Source of the DNA: Mycolicibacterium litorale
GTDB lineage: Bacteria; Actinomycetota; Actinomycetes; Mycobacteriales; Mycobacteriaceae
Reading direction: 5' to 3'
Assembly (NCBI RefSeq): GCF_010731695.1
Contig: NZ_AP022586.1
Location: 4,526,001-4,590,000 of the forward strand
DNA length: 64,000 nt
The position numbers and the translations under genes are program-made. Of this stretch, positions 44,495 to 53,263 are shown piece after piece; the first letter of the stretch is position 1, and each line of letters opens with the position of its first letter. A model generated the notes under the pieces. That model searched no databases. It was not told the origin of the DNA and saw only the letters and a list, made by a program, of their open reading frames with translations.

Positions 44495-45499
44495 ATGAGT
44501 TCCCCACCGACCTACCGTCTCACCCAGTTCGCCCACGGCGGAGGCTGCGCGTGCAAGATCCCGCCCGGCGAGTTGGAGGACGTGGTCCGCGGGCTGACGT
44601 CGGCGCAGCCGCACGACCCGGTGGGGGAGCTGCTGGTGGGTCTGGACGACGGCGACGACGCCGCCGCCGTCCGGATCGCCCGGGACACCGCGTTGATCGC
44701 CACGACGGATTTCTTCACCCCGGTCGTCGACGATCCGTACGACTGGGGCCGCATCGCGGCCACCAACGCGCTGTCGGACGTGTACGCGATGGGCGGCCGG
44801 CCGGTGGTGGCGGTCAACCTGCTGGGGTGGCCGCGCGACGTGCTTCCCTTCGAACTCGCCGCCGAGACGCTTCGCGGCGGGCTCGACGTGTGCAACGCCG
44901 CGGGCTGCCACCTCGCCGGCGGACACAGCGTCGACGATCCGGAGCCGAAGTACGGCTTGGCGGTGACGGGAATCGCCGACCCGAACCGGTTGCTGCGCAA
45001 CGACGCCGGGAAACCCGGCACGGCGTTGTCGCTGACCAAGCCGCTGGGCATCGGTGTGCTCAACAGCAGGCACAAGGCGACCGGCGAGCGCTCCGAAGAG
45101 GCGATCGCGGTGATGACGACCCTCAACGCGCAGGCGGCGGTGGCCGCGCTCGAGACCGGCGCCGAATGTGCCACGGACATCACCGGTTTCGGCCTGCTCG
45201 GCCACCTGTACAAACTCGCCAGGGCCAGTGGTGTCACCGCGGTGGTCGATGCGGCGGCGGTGCCCTACATCGCCGGCGCGCGCGAGGCGCTGGCCGCCGG
45301 CCACGTCAGCGGCGGCACCCGGCGAAACCTCGAGTGGGTGGCGCCGCACGCCGACCTGTCGGCGGTCGACCACGACGAGGCGCTGCTGCTGGCCGACGCC
45401 CAGACCTCCGGCGGTCTGCTGATCGCCGGAGAGGTCCCCGGCGCCCCGGTGATCGGTGAGCTCGTGCCCCGCGGTGAGCACACGATCGTCGTGCGCTGA
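44495..45499 (+). CDS. selD: Selenophosphate synthase SelD
   Basis: A 334-residue ATP-dependent enzyme that makes selenophosphate from selenide, the selenium donor for SelA. The catalytic site is at the N-terminus, HGGGCACKIPPG, with C18 in the position of the E. coli catalytic Cys17 and K21 after it; the protein is therefore a cysteine form. Further signs are LIATTDFFTPVVDDPYDWGR, GGHSVDDPEPKYGLAVTG, TDITGFGLLGHLYKLA and DAQTSGGLLIA. I chose the ATG at 44495; an ATG at 44486 is in frame. It is divergent from tRNA-Sec, selA and selB, across a gap that must hold both promoters. Confidence 0.94.
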   Translation: MSSPPTYRLTQFAHGGGCACKIPPGELEDVVRGLTSAQPHDPVGELLVGLDDGDDAAAVRIARDTALIATTDFFTPVVDDPYDWGRIAATNALSDVYAMGGRPVVAVNLLGWPRDVLPFELAAETLRGGLDVCNAAGCHLAGGHSVDDPEPKYGLAVTGIADPNRLLRNDAGKPGTALSLTKPLGIGVLNSRHKATGERSEEAIAVMTTLNAQAAVAALETGAECATDITGFGLLGHLYKLARASGVTAVVDAAAVPYIAGAREALAAGHVSGGTRRNLEWVAPHADLSAVDHDEALLLADAQTSGGLLIAGEVPGAPVIGELVPRGEHTIVVR

Positions 45500-45517
45500 G
45501 GTCCTAGGCTCGACGGC

Positions 45518-45907
45518 ATGACTTCTCCCGAAGGTCCCGTCGGCAGCCTGGCGTCGATCTCCATCGACTGCCCCGATCCGGACCGGCTCGTGCCGTTCTA
45601 CCGCGACCTGCTCGGCCTGGAGGAAGTGTTCGCCACCCCCGACCGCGGGGTCGTCGCGCTGGCGGGCGCCGGGCCGATGGTGACGCTGATGCGCGTCGAC
45701 ACCTACGTGCCGCCGTCGTGGCCGCACGGCCCGCAACATCAGCAGATGCACTTCGACGTCGCGGTCGACGATCTGGACACGGCGGTGAAGGCGGCCCTGG
45801 CGCTGGGGGCGACCGAGGCCGGATTCCAGCCGGCGGGACACGCGTGGCGGGTGCTGCTGGACCCGGTCGGCCACCCGTTCTGCCTGAGCACCGTGCGGCC
45901 GGACTGA
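45518..45907 (+). CDS. VOC family protein
   Basis: A 129-residue glyoxalase/dioxygenase-superfamily protein: SLASISIDCPDPDRLVPFYR, GVVALAGAGPMVTLM, QQMHFDVAVDDLDTAVKAAL and LLDPVGHPFCLST. His in QMHFDV and other ligands suit a metal site, but substrate is not known. It starts 18 bases after selD and may be cotranscribed with it; there is no reason to link it to selenium. Its stop lies close to the convergent SDR gene. Confidence 0.83.
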   Translation: MTSPEGPVGSLASISIDCPDPDRLVPFYRDLLGLEEVFATPDRGVVALAGAGPMVTLMRVDTYVPPSWPHGPQHQQMHFDVAVDDLDTAVKAALALGATEAGFQPAGHAWRVLLDPVGHPFCLSTVRPD

Positions 45908-45911
45908 TCGA

Positions 45912-46847
45912 CTACGAGTCAGACTGCGACGCAACCGCTTCCGCGCTGCGGATCGCACCGTTGACGCGCGGGTTGTGTATCAGCACATCGTCCATCACCG
46001 CGGTGGTGAGGGTGCGCGCCGCCAGCAGCGGACCCACCCAGCCGGGCGCGGTGACCTGTGCGGCCCGCCGCTCGACGCCGGACAGCACCGCATCGGCGGC
46101 CGCCTCGGCGCTCATCGGCCGGGTGATGAACCCGGGTGCCGCCGACCGGATCGCCGCGGCGTGTTCGTCGGCGAACGCGTCGCTGGTCAGATCGGTGTCG
46201 ATGAAGCCGAGGTAGGCGATGCCGGCGGTGACGCCGTGCTGGGCCAGTTCGACCCGCAGCGCACGGGAGAGTTGTTCCACCCCGGCCTTGCTGACCGCGT
46301 AGGGGGCGGCGAGCACACCGTTGAAGAACGCGTAGATCGACCCGACCAGCGCGATGTGCCCGCGGCGCGCGATGACCGCGGGCAGCGTGGCCCGCACGGT
46401 GCGCCACTGGCCGAGCAGGTCGACCTCGACGGTGTGCTCGAAATCGTCGGGATCGATGGTGGCGACCGTCTCCGACGGCGGGGCGATCCCCGCGTTGGCG
46501 ATCACGACGTCGATACCGCCGAACGCCGCGACCGCACCGTCCGCGGCGCGCTGCAGCGCCGCCGCGTCGGTGACGTCGGCCTTGAAGGAGGCCGCCCCGT
46601 CGCCGAGTTCGGCGGCGAGGTCCTCGAGTGGGCCCAGCGTGCGGCCGACCAGCGCCACCCGCGCCCCGCGGGCGTGCGCCGCGCGGGCGATCTGGGCGCC
46701 GAGTCCGCGGGCGGCGCCGGTGACGAATACGACGCGGCCGTCGAGGTCCAGACGTGGCGGCGCCCCGAACCGGCTCCCCACCACGGGAATTGCGCGGACC
46801 AACCGCATGGCGCTCCGGCCGGCCAGCCGCACGGCATCATCGATCAT
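45912..46847 (-). CDS. SDR family oxidoreductase
   Basis: A 311-residue classical short-chain dehydrogenase. After a 35-residue N-terminal segment with possible membrane contact, the cofactor motif is VVFVTGAARGLGAQIARAAH, then DVVIANAGIAPPSE, the serine in IALVGSIYAFFNGVL and the Tyr-x3-Lys in APYAVSKAGVEQLSRAL. The sequence after the active site (GVTAGIAYLGFIDTDLT) is typical. The extra N-terminus resembles mycobacterial lipid-linked SDRs. The substrate is unknown. It is convergent with the VOC gene and divergent from the monooxygenase gene. Confidence 0.85.
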   Translation of the reverse strand: MIDDAVRLAGRSAMRLVRAIPVVGSRFGAPPRLDLDGRVVFVTGAARGLGAQIARAAHARGARVALVGRTLGPLEDLAAELGDGAASFKADVTDAAALQRAADGAVAAFGGIDVVIANAGIAPPSETVATIDPDDFEHTVEVDLLGQWRTVRATLPAVIARRGHIALVGSIYAFFNGVLAAPYAVSKAGVEQLSRALRVELAQHGVTAGIAYLGFIDTDLTSDAFADEHAAAIRSAAPGFITRPMSAEAAADAVLSGVERRAAQVTAPGWVGPLLAARTLTTAVMDDVLIHNPRVNGAIRSAEAVASQSDS

Positions 46848-46980
46848 CGTCAGGGGATTCGGACCTGGTGACGCATGGGCATCCGCATCGGCTGCTCCCT
46901 CCAGTCGGTGACGGGATCATGAGATACCCGCGAGGGGACACGGCAAACCCGCTGCGCGGTTTCGGCTCCGCCGTTGCGCC

Positions 46981-46996
46981 CGACCGCGTACGGTCG
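46981..46996. promoter_or_regulatory. Palindrome upstream of monooxygenase gene
   Basis: CGACCG-CGTA-CGGTCG is a perfect 6-4-6 inverted repeat 38 bases before the ATG at 47035, in a 187-base gap between divergent genes. It is a candidate operator; no regulator gene is adjacent. Confidence 0.35.
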
Positions 46997-47034
46997 ACCG
47001 CGATGGGCACACGACACTGCCGGTCGGTGCCGGC

Positions 47035-48213
47035 ATGACCGCGGCACCTGCCGCCGCAGTCCTCGGGCGGGCACGCGGCATGCGCGACCTCGTGCGGTCG
47101 CAGGCCGGCGACAGCGAGCGACTGCGCACCCTCTCCCCGGCGATCGTCGACCAGATGTGGGCGAGCGGTCTGATGTCCGCCTTCAACCCGGTCCCCGCGG
47201 GTGGAGTCGAGCCCTCGTTCACCGAGATGATCGAGACGTGGATCGAAATGGCATGGCAGGACGGCTCATTCGGTTGGGTCGGGATCGCGAACCTGCCGTC
47301 TTCGTTCGCCGCGGCGTGCTATCTGCCCGACGACGGCTTCGCGGAGGTCTTCACCGCGCACGACAACCGCGTCACCATGGGCGGCCAGTTCTTCCCCAAC
47401 GGCCAGGGGATCGCCACCGACGGCGGCTACCGGTTGAGCGGTTCGTGGAGTTTCGGCTCCGGCACCGGACACTCCCAGTTCGTCGCGGCCGGCTTCCTGC
47501 CGATGGACGACGGCGAGATCCGGTGGGTGAGCGACGGGGTGCCGGACATGCAGGTGGCGGTGCTGCCGCGCGAGGAGGTCACGTTCACCGACGGCTGGTA
47601 CGTGCAGGGCCTGAAGGGCACCGGGTCTTACGACTACCGCGTCGACGACGTGTTCGTGCCGGCGGGGCGGACGTTTCCGCTGTTCTGCCGCACCCCCCGG
47701 CGTGGCGCGTCACCGGCCACCCGGATGGGCCTGATGCCGGTCACCGCGGCAGGCCACGCCGCGTGGGCGCTGGGCGTGGCCAAGAGCATGCTCGACGATG
47801 TCGGCGCGCTCGCCGCGACGAAGTTCCGCATGAGTGACATGGCGTCGCTGGCCAGCCGTCCCACCTTCCAGAAGGGGCTGGCCCACCACACGGCGGCGTG
47901 GCGGGCGGCCCGGCTGCTGGTGCTCGACGCGTTCACCACCGCCGAGGCCGCCGTCGACTCCGGTGCCGACCTCACGCCGATGCTGCGGGCCGACCTCCGG
48001 GTGGCCGCCGTCTACGCCACCGACACGGCCCGGCAGTGCGCCGAGTGGGCGCATCTGGTGGCGGGCACCGACGCCATCCGCGAGGGCAGCCGCCTGGAAC
48101 GGGCGTTCCGCGACATCTACACCGGCACCCAGCACGCGTTCATCAGCGAGAAGGTGGCCATCGACGCGGCGCAGATCTGGCTCGGCATCATCGAGGACCA
48201 ACCCGGGCTGTGA
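47035..48213 (+). CDS. Acyl-CoA dehydrogenase-fold flavin monooxygenase
   Basis: A 392-residue protein of the acyl-CoA dehydrogenase/HpaB-like group (similar in plan to HsaA, DszC and related two-component monooxygenases): an N-terminal helical domain (RDLVRSQAGDSERLRTLSPA), a beta domain with GGQFFPNGQGIATDGGYRLS and GSWSFGSGTGHSQFV, and a C-terminal helical domain including AEWAHLVAGTDAIREGS. The catalytic Glu of true dehydrogenases is not evident. It would need a separate flavin reductase, which is not in the window. It is convergent with the GGDEF gene. Confidence 0.8.
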   Translation: MTAAPAAAVLGRARGMRDLVRSQAGDSERLRTLSPAIVDQMWASGLMSAFNPVPAGGVEPSFTEMIETWIEMAWQDGSFGWVGIANLPSSFAAACYLPDDGFAEVFTAHDNRVTMGGQFFPNGQGIATDGGYRLSGSWSFGSGTGHSQFVAAGFLPMDDGEIRWVSDGVPDMQVAVLPREEVTFTDGWYVQGLKGTGSYDYRVDDVFVPAGRTFPLFCRTPRRGASPATRMGLMPVTAAGHAAWALGVAKSMLDDVGALAATKFRMSDMASLASRPTFQKGLAHHTAAWRAARLLVLDAFTTAEAAVDSGADLTPMLRADLRVAAVYATDTARQCAEWAHLVAGTDAIREGSRLERAFRDIYTGTQHAFISEKVAIDAAQIWLGIIEDQPGL

Positions 48214-48222
48214 CCGCAGGCC

Positions 48223-49347
48223 TCAGGCCGTGCTGTCGTCGACTTCCGCTGGAAGCTGGCTGTGGCGCACCTGATTCCCGCCCGCGCGTTTGGCGGCGTA
48301 CATCGCGGCGTCGGCGGTGGTGATCGCCTCGTCGATCCCGGCGCGCAGGCCGGTGACGCGGAGCCGCAGCAGCGGCACGCTCGCGGTTCCGACACTGGCG
48401 GTGAGCGGTGCCGCGGCCTTCTCGATGCCGGCGCGCAACCGCATCGCCAGATGCGCCGGATTGGCCGAGGGCGAGATCGTCGCGACGACGAACTCCTCAC
48501 CGCCGGTGCGCCCGACGAGCGCGTCCTCGTCGGAGTTTCGGGACAGGGCCCGGCCGACCGCGATCAGGGCGCGGTCGCCCGCGGCGTGCCCCTGGGTGTC
48601 GTTGAGGTTCTTGAACCGGTCCAGGTCGATCACCGCCACCAGCAGATTGCGGTCGGCCGAACCACTCTCGGCCACCAGACCGGACAGCCGTTGGTAGAAC
48701 GCCCGCCGGGTCAGCAGCCCCGTCAGCGGATCCCATTCGGAGCGCACCACATCCGCGCCGAGCGCGTGCACGATCGTCTGCACGCCGAACGGGATGACCG
48801 CGTTGAGCACGACGACGAACCAGAACAGCGCGATGGCGCCGACCAGTTGGCCGCTGGTGGCCAGCCGCGCAGCGCCGACAGCGGTCATCACCACCGCCAC
48901 GCAGAAGATGATCGTGGTGTAGCGGGCGGTGTGGAGGAACGCCACGTACGCGGCCGGGGTGACGAAACCGATGCACGCCACCAGCGAGATCAGCGGATCC
49001 GACTGCGCCAGGCACACAGCCGCCACACAGGCGGTCGCGACGAACGACACCGTCAGCGACTGATTCCGGGTGGGCCACCGTCGCACATAGGGGACCATCG
49101 TGACCCATCCCGCGACACCGGCGAACCACGAGACCACCACGCCGACCGTCGACTGTGGCCCGAAGTTGCTGAACACCAACAGGATCGGCACCAGAGCCAG
49201 CGATCCGACCATCGCGGCGAGCAGCGTGCGGGCAGGAACCATCATGCCCCGGGTGAGCAGATAGCCCGTCAACCAGTCGAAGTGATCCGGCAGCTGCCAC
49301 CACCGTCGCATCGACCCCATACGCGACGCCACAGTTCGATTGTCCAC
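48223..49347 (-). CDS. Membrane diguanylate cyclase (GGDEF)
   Basis: A 374-residue protein with six predicted transmembrane helices (about residues 35-190) and a C-terminal GGDEF domain. It has DPLTGLLTRRAFYQRL, VIDLDRFKNLNDTQGHAAGD and the active GGEEF in VGRTGGEEFVVAT. It should make cyclic di-GMP. The inhibitory site (RxxD five residues before GGEEF) is not present. The N-terminal helices may sense a signal; none is recognised. Confidence 0.87.
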   Translation of the reverse strand: MDNRTVASRMGSMRRWWQLPDHFDWLTGYLLTRGMMVPARTLLAAMVGSLALVPILLVFSNFGPQSTVGVVVSWFAGVAGWVTMVPYVRRWPTRNQSLTVSFVATACVAAVCLAQSDPLISLVACIGFVTPAAYVAFLHTARYTTIIFCVAVVMTAVGAARLATSGQLVGAIALFWFVVVLNAVIPFGVQTIVHALGADVVRSEWDPLTGLLTRRAFYQRLSGLVAESGSADRNLLVAVIDLDRFKNLNDTQGHAAGDRALIAVGRALSRNSDEDALVGRTGGEEFVVATISPSANPAHLAMRLRAGIEKAAAPLTASVGTASVPLLRLRVTGLRAGIDEAITTADAAMYAAKRAGGNQVRHSQLPAEVDDSTA

Positions 49348-49375
49348 CTCAGAGCAAATCCGGCGCGCCGCGCGG

Positions 49376-50440
49376 CTAGGCCGTGGGGTGCAGGAGGAAC
49401 TCGGCGAGCACCTCCGCCATCGCCGGGATAGCCTGCCGGGCGATCACCTCGTAGCCGTGGGTGCTCAGCGTCGGCAGGCACAGCAGGCCGGCCCGCGGTG
49501 TCAGGCCGTTGGCCTTGGCGTGGGAGGCGTCGGATTCGAAGGCGCCGAGGACGGCGGCCTGAGGTGACAGTTGCCGCTCGGTGGCGATCGCCATCAGCCG
49601 GTCGGCGACGTCCTTGTCGTAGACGCACATCGCGTCGCTGTACCCGACGATCGGTCCACCGCTGCAGGTGGTGCCGTACTCCGCTTCGGTCGGGCCGACT
49701 TCGAGCGCCAGTGTCAGTTCACCGGGCAGTGTGCGGCTGGCGTAGGACCCGCCCACGCCGCCGACCTCCTCGTTGGTGGTGAACACCACGTACACGTCTC
49801 CCGCGGGCCGCTGCCCCGATTCGTGCAGCAGTCGGGCGGCGTCGAGCAGCGCGGTGCACGCCGCCCTGTCGTCCATGAAGTACGAACCGAGGTAGTCGCC
49901 GAACTCGAACAGCGTCCGCTTGCTGCGGTCGATGCACACCCGGGTGCCCGGCCCGATCCCCGCCGCGGCCAACTCCTCGGGCGTGCGCCCGGTGAACACG
50001 TACACGTGCAGCCAGTCCAGCGCCTTGTCGCCCTGATCGGGTTTGGTCTCCCAGATCCGTTGGCTCTCACTGGTGGTGTGCTCGGAGCCCAGGGTGAGCA
50101 CACCGGTCAGCGTCTCGCGGTCACCGAGCAGCGCGACCGGGCCGAGCCCGAAGTTGCCCGGGTACATCGTGCCCAGCGGGGTCAGGTGCAGACTCCCGTC
50201 GGGGTCCACCCGTTTGACGAGCATCGACAGTTCGTCGAGGTGCGCCATGACCCGGGTGCCCGCACTGTCCCCGGTGTCGCCGCGGATCACGCCGACGAGG
50301 TTGCCCGCCTCGTCCACCCAGTGTTCGTCGACGACCGGTTCGAGTTCGCGACGGCAGACGTCGCGCACCGCGGCCTCCTGACCGCACGGGCCGTAGGTGG
50401 CCAACAGCTCCTGCAGCAACTCCCGGCGCATTTCTCTCAC
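49376..50440 (-). CDS. M42-type metallopeptidase
   Basis: A 354-residue peptidase of the M42/M20 clan MH: metal ligands are in VMAHLDELSMLV, YFMDDRAACTALLD, VVFTTNEEVGGVGGSYAS and a C-terminal His in STHGYEVIARQ. The DDR segment supplies the bridging Asp and EEV the catalytic Glu. Such enzymes are aminopeptidases, sometimes tied to osmolyte or peptide turnover; this one's substrate is unknown. Length is typical (340-360). It follows the GGDEF gene by 28 bases on the same strand but upstream in transcription. Confidence 0.85.
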   Translation of the reverse strand: MREMRRELLQELLATYGPCGQEAAVRDVCRRELEPVVDEHWVDEAGNLVGVIRGDTGDSAGTRVMAHLDELSMLVKRVDPDGSLHLTPLGTMYPGNFGLGPVALLGDRETLTGVLTLGSEHTTSESQRIWETKPDQGDKALDWLHVYVFTGRTPEELAAAGIGPGTRVCIDRSKRTLFEFGDYLGSYFMDDRAACTALLDAARLLHESGQRPAGDVYVVFTTNEEVGGVGGSYASRTLPGELTLALEVGPTEAEYGTTCSGGPIVGYSDAMCVYDKDVADRLMAIATERQLSPQAAVLGAFESDASHAKANGLTPRAGLLCLPTLSTHGYEVIARQAIPAMAEVLAEFLLHPTA

Positions 50441-50491
50441 CGGTGTTCTCTACCCCGCTGCGCGGATTACCTCACCCGGATGTGAAAAGTG

Positions 50492-51154
50492 TCAGCCGAT
50501 GACACTGGGCAGGCCGGCCCGCAACGCGATGTCCTGTTTGACGCCGATGTCGGTGACGACGTCGGGCGGGGTGGGATCGCCCGGTGCGCTCTGGAACTCC
50601 ATGCGCGCGACCGCGGGGCCCTCCGTGAAGAGCAGCGTGGTGATGTGCTTGGCGCCGTCGGGTGAGGTCCCCGAGATCAGCGTGCCGTCGGTGCCGACCG
50701 GCGACGGCGCCGGTTCGCCGCCGGTGACGGTGGAATTGATCGCCGCCAGGCTGGCGTCGAGCGCGGCCTTCGCGGCGGCGGGGTCGGGCAGGACGGTGAT
50801 CGTCACGCCGATCGCCCTGGTGTCCGCCTCGTTGACGAACAGTGCCGAGACACCCTTGCCGCCGCGGCGATTCGGCACCGTCGACCGGGTGACGAACGTG
50901 TCGTACTCACTGTCGATGTCGGTCGGCTCGATGAGCAGGCGCGAGTAGTCGACGACCGCCGCGCTGTTCTCCTTCGGCGCCGAAGTGGGTGTGCTCGACG
51001 CCGCGGTCGGCAGACCGGACGGCGACGCCGCAGGAGGCGCGTCGGTCGGGGTGCAGCCGCTGAGTCCGATGGCGAGCACCGCCGCGCCGATGGTCGTTGC
51101 GACGAAAGTCGACGAGTTCGCGAAGACCGACGTGTTGGTGAAGACGCTGCGCAT
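50492..51154 (-). CDS. Lipoprotein
   Basis: A 220-residue lipoprotein. The signal peptide ends in the lipobox LAIGLSGC, cysteine at about residue 33, followed by a Pro/Ser/Thr-rich linker and a C-terminal domain (VVDYSRLLIEPTDIDSEYDT, VSALFVNEADTRAIGVTITV) resembling mycobacterial sensor-like or LpqN-type lipoprotein domains. Function unknown. The ATG at 51154 leaves a short gap before the divergent TetR gene, whose palindromic operator probably governs both. Confidence 0.78.
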   Translation of the reverse strand: MRSVFTNTSVFANSSTFVATTIGAAVLAIGLSGCTPTDAPPAASPSGLPTAASSTPTSAPKENSAAVVDYSRLLIEPTDIDSEYDTFVTRSTVPNRRGGKGVSALFVNEADTRAIGVTITVLPDPAAAKAALDASLAAINSTVTGGEPAPSPVGTDGTLISGTSPDGAKHITTLLFTEGPAVARMEFQSAPGDPTPPDVVTDIGVKQDIALRAGLPSVIG

Positions 51155-51198
51155 GGATATCTGCTGATGCCCCAATCGAATTCGAAAGCTGAGAATAT

Positions 51199-51217
51199 AG
51201 TGGACAGAGTGTCCACT
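51199..51217. promoter_or_regulatory. TetR operator
   Basis: AGTGGACA-GAG-TGTCCACT is a perfect 8-3-8 inverted repeat in the divergent gap, overlapping the TetR GTG start (51209). A TATAGT-like -10 at 51196-51201 puts transcription start near 51208, giving a leaderless GTG. This is one of the best operator candidates here. Confidence 0.78.
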
Positions 51218-51853
51218 AAAGACGGTACACGCGCCGCGTCAGGGCTCGCAAACATCGCAGCCGAGCCGCCGCGTCGCGGACGCCCGCGCAACGTCGAGCT
51301 GCGCGCCGCCGTGTTGCGGGCCGCCACCGACCTCGCACTGGCGGGCGGTACCGGGAACGTCAGCATCGACGCGATCGCCAAACGGGCCGCCGTGAGCCGC
51401 ACCACGATCTACAAGTGGTGGCCGTCGGCGGCGGCGATCGTGCTCGAAGGTCTGCTGGCCGCGATGCGCGAATCCATCGTGCCGCCGGCGGGCAGCGACA
51501 CCAAGGGGGCGGTCGAGCACCAGCTGCGGGCGCTCAACGACATCCTCACCGACCCCACGACCGGCCCCCTGGTCCGCAGCGTCATCGCGGCGGCCAGTTC
51601 CAACGGCGAGGTCGCCAGGGCGCTGCTCGACCAGTGGCTGCTGCCGCGGCGCGCCGCGGTCACCGCCGTGCTGCTCGACGGGATCGCCGCCGGTGAACTG
51701 CGTCCCGACGTCGACGTGGAGGTCACCGTCGACGCCCTGTTCTCCCCGGCGTACTACCGCCTGGTGTTCGCGATGCCGCCGCTGGGCGAGGCCGCGCTCA
51801 CCCATCTGCTGGAGACGGTGTGGCGCGGCTGCACGTGCCCGGACGCCGCCTGA
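51209..51853 (+). CDS. TetR family transcriptional regulator
   Basis: A 214-residue regulator: RRGRPRNVELRAAVLRAATD, then GNVSIDAIAKRAAVSRTTIYKWW and AAAIVLEGLLAAM form the DNA-binding domain; the C-terminal part (GPLVRSVIAAASSNGEVARAL) is of the TetR_C_11 type. I prefer the GTG at 51209, since the upstream ATG at 51167 would put the operator and the apparent -10 inside the coding region. It is divergent from the lipoprotein gene. Confidence 0.85.
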   Translation: MSTKDGTRAASGLANIAAEPPRRGRPRNVELRAAVLRAATDLALAGGTGNVSIDAIAKRAAVSRTTIYKWWPSAAAIVLEGLLAAMRESIVPPAGSDTKGAVEHQLRALNDILTDPTTGPLVRSVIAAASSNGEVARALLDQWLLPRRAAVTAVLLDGIAAGELRPDVDVEVTVDALFSPAYYRLVFAMPPLGEAALTHLLETVWRGCTCPDAA

Positions 51854-53263
51854 CTAGCGCAGTCGGCCGCCGACCGCGGTGCCGGCCAGCAGGCCGGCGA
51901 ACGGTATCGCCGCCAGCACGGTGCTCACGGTCGCGCTGCCGCCGGTCACCAGCGTGAAGTTGCTCAGCACCAGCCACAGGCTGCCCAGCAGCCCGACACA
52001 CGCCACCGCCGGTGCGATGCGGGTCTGCCACAGCCGGCCGCCCGAATGCTCGCGGTTCCTGGCGAAGAACACCAGCACGGCCACCGAGGTGGTGAGCATC
52101 AGCAGCACCATGCCGACGGTCGCGACCCCGGCCATGGATCCGAAGACCCCGACGAGCGGGTCGACACCCAGCACCGCCAGCACGCCGACGATCACCGCGG
52201 CGGTGACGGTCTGCACGATCGAGGAGAACGCGGGGGAGCGGTGCGTCGCGTGCACCTCCGCGAGGCGCTGCGGCAACAGACCCTTGCCGGCCAGCGCGAA
52301 CTGGTAGCGGGCGATCACGTTGTGGAACGACAGCACGCAGGCGAACAGGCTGGTCAGCAGCAGGACGTTGACGATGTCGCGGCCGAGACGGCCGAGGTTG
52401 TCGTCGGTCGTGTCGAGCAGCATGTTGCCCTCGCCGTCGAGCGTGCGCTGGGCCACCTCGACCACCTGGTCGGGTCCGATGGCCACGACGAACGCCCAGC
52501 AGGTCAGCGCGTAGAACCCGCCGATGATGAGCACCGCGGCGTAGGTCGCGCGCGGGATGGTGCGTTCGGGGTCGCGGGCCTCGTCGCGGAACACGGCGGT
52601 GGCTTCGAAGCCGATGAACCCGGTGAGCGCGAACAGCACGGAGATGCCCACGGCGCCCTGGGTGAAGGTGGCCGGATCGAACGACGTCAGCGTCAGCCCG
52701 GCCGGTCCGGGATCGGCGACGATCACCAGGTCGAGCAGTGCGACGATGCCGATCTCCAGCGCGAGCGCGACGCCGAGGACCTTGGCGCTGAGTTCGATGT
52801 GTCGGTATCCGAGCACCGCGACGATCGCCAGCGTGGCGAACGCGTAGAGCGGCCACGGCAGGTCGGGGCCGCCGTAGAACGCCACGGTGTCGCCGATGGC
52901 CCAGCCGATGTAGCCGTAGATACCGACCTGGATGGCGGTGTAGGCGATCAGCGCGACGGCGGCGACACCCGTACCGAGCCGGCGTCCGAGGCCGAGGGTG
53001 ACGTAGGAGAAGAACGCGCCCGCCTCGGGAACGTAGGGCGTCATCGCGACGAACCCGATGCTGAACAGCAGCAGGACCAGTGAGGCGATGACGAAGCCGA
53101 TCGGGGCGCCTGCGCCGTTGCCCATCCCGAACGCCAGCGGCAGGTTGCCGCCGATCACGGTCAGCGGGGCGGCCGCGGCGACCACCATGAAGACCACCGC
53201 GACGGGGCCCAGCCTGCCCTGCAGGCGTTCGGCTCCGGTGCTGGGTGTGGTGTCGGTGCTCAT
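51854..53263 (-). CDS. APC family amino acid permease
   Basis: A 469-residue 12-helix transporter of the amino acid-polyamine-organocation family: RLGPVAVVFMVVAAAAPLTV in helix one, GAFFSYVTLGLGRRLGTGVA, and VLFALTGFIGFEATAVFRDE, the helix-six substrate region, followed by EARDPERTIPRATYAAV. The substrate is an amino acid or amine, not defined. The ATG overlaps the stop of the P1 peptidase gene (ATGA), so the two are coupled, suggesting uptake of peptide-derived amino acids. Confidence 0.87.
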   Translation of the reverse strand: MSTDTTPSTGAERLQGRLGPVAVVFMVVAAAAPLTVIGGNLPLAFGMGNGAGAPIGFVIASLVLLLFSIGFVAMTPYVPEAGAFFSYVTLGLGRRLGTGVAAVALIAYTAIQVGIYGYIGWAIGDTVAFYGGPDLPWPLYAFATLAIVAVLGYRHIELSAKVLGVALALEIGIVALLDLVIVADPGPAGLTLTSFDPATFTQGAVGISVLFALTGFIGFEATAVFRDEARDPERTIPRATYAAVLIIGGFYALTCWAFVVAIGPDQVVEVAQRTLDGEGNMLLDTTDDNLGRLGRDIVNVLLLTSLFACVLSFHNVIARYQFALAGKGLLPQRLAEVHATHRSPAFSSIVQTVTAAVIVGVLAVLGVDPLVGVFGSMAGVATVGMVLLMLTTSVAVLVFFARNREHSGGRLWQTRIAPAVACVGLLGSLWLVLSNFTLVTGGSATVSTVLAAIPFAGLLAGTAVGGRLR

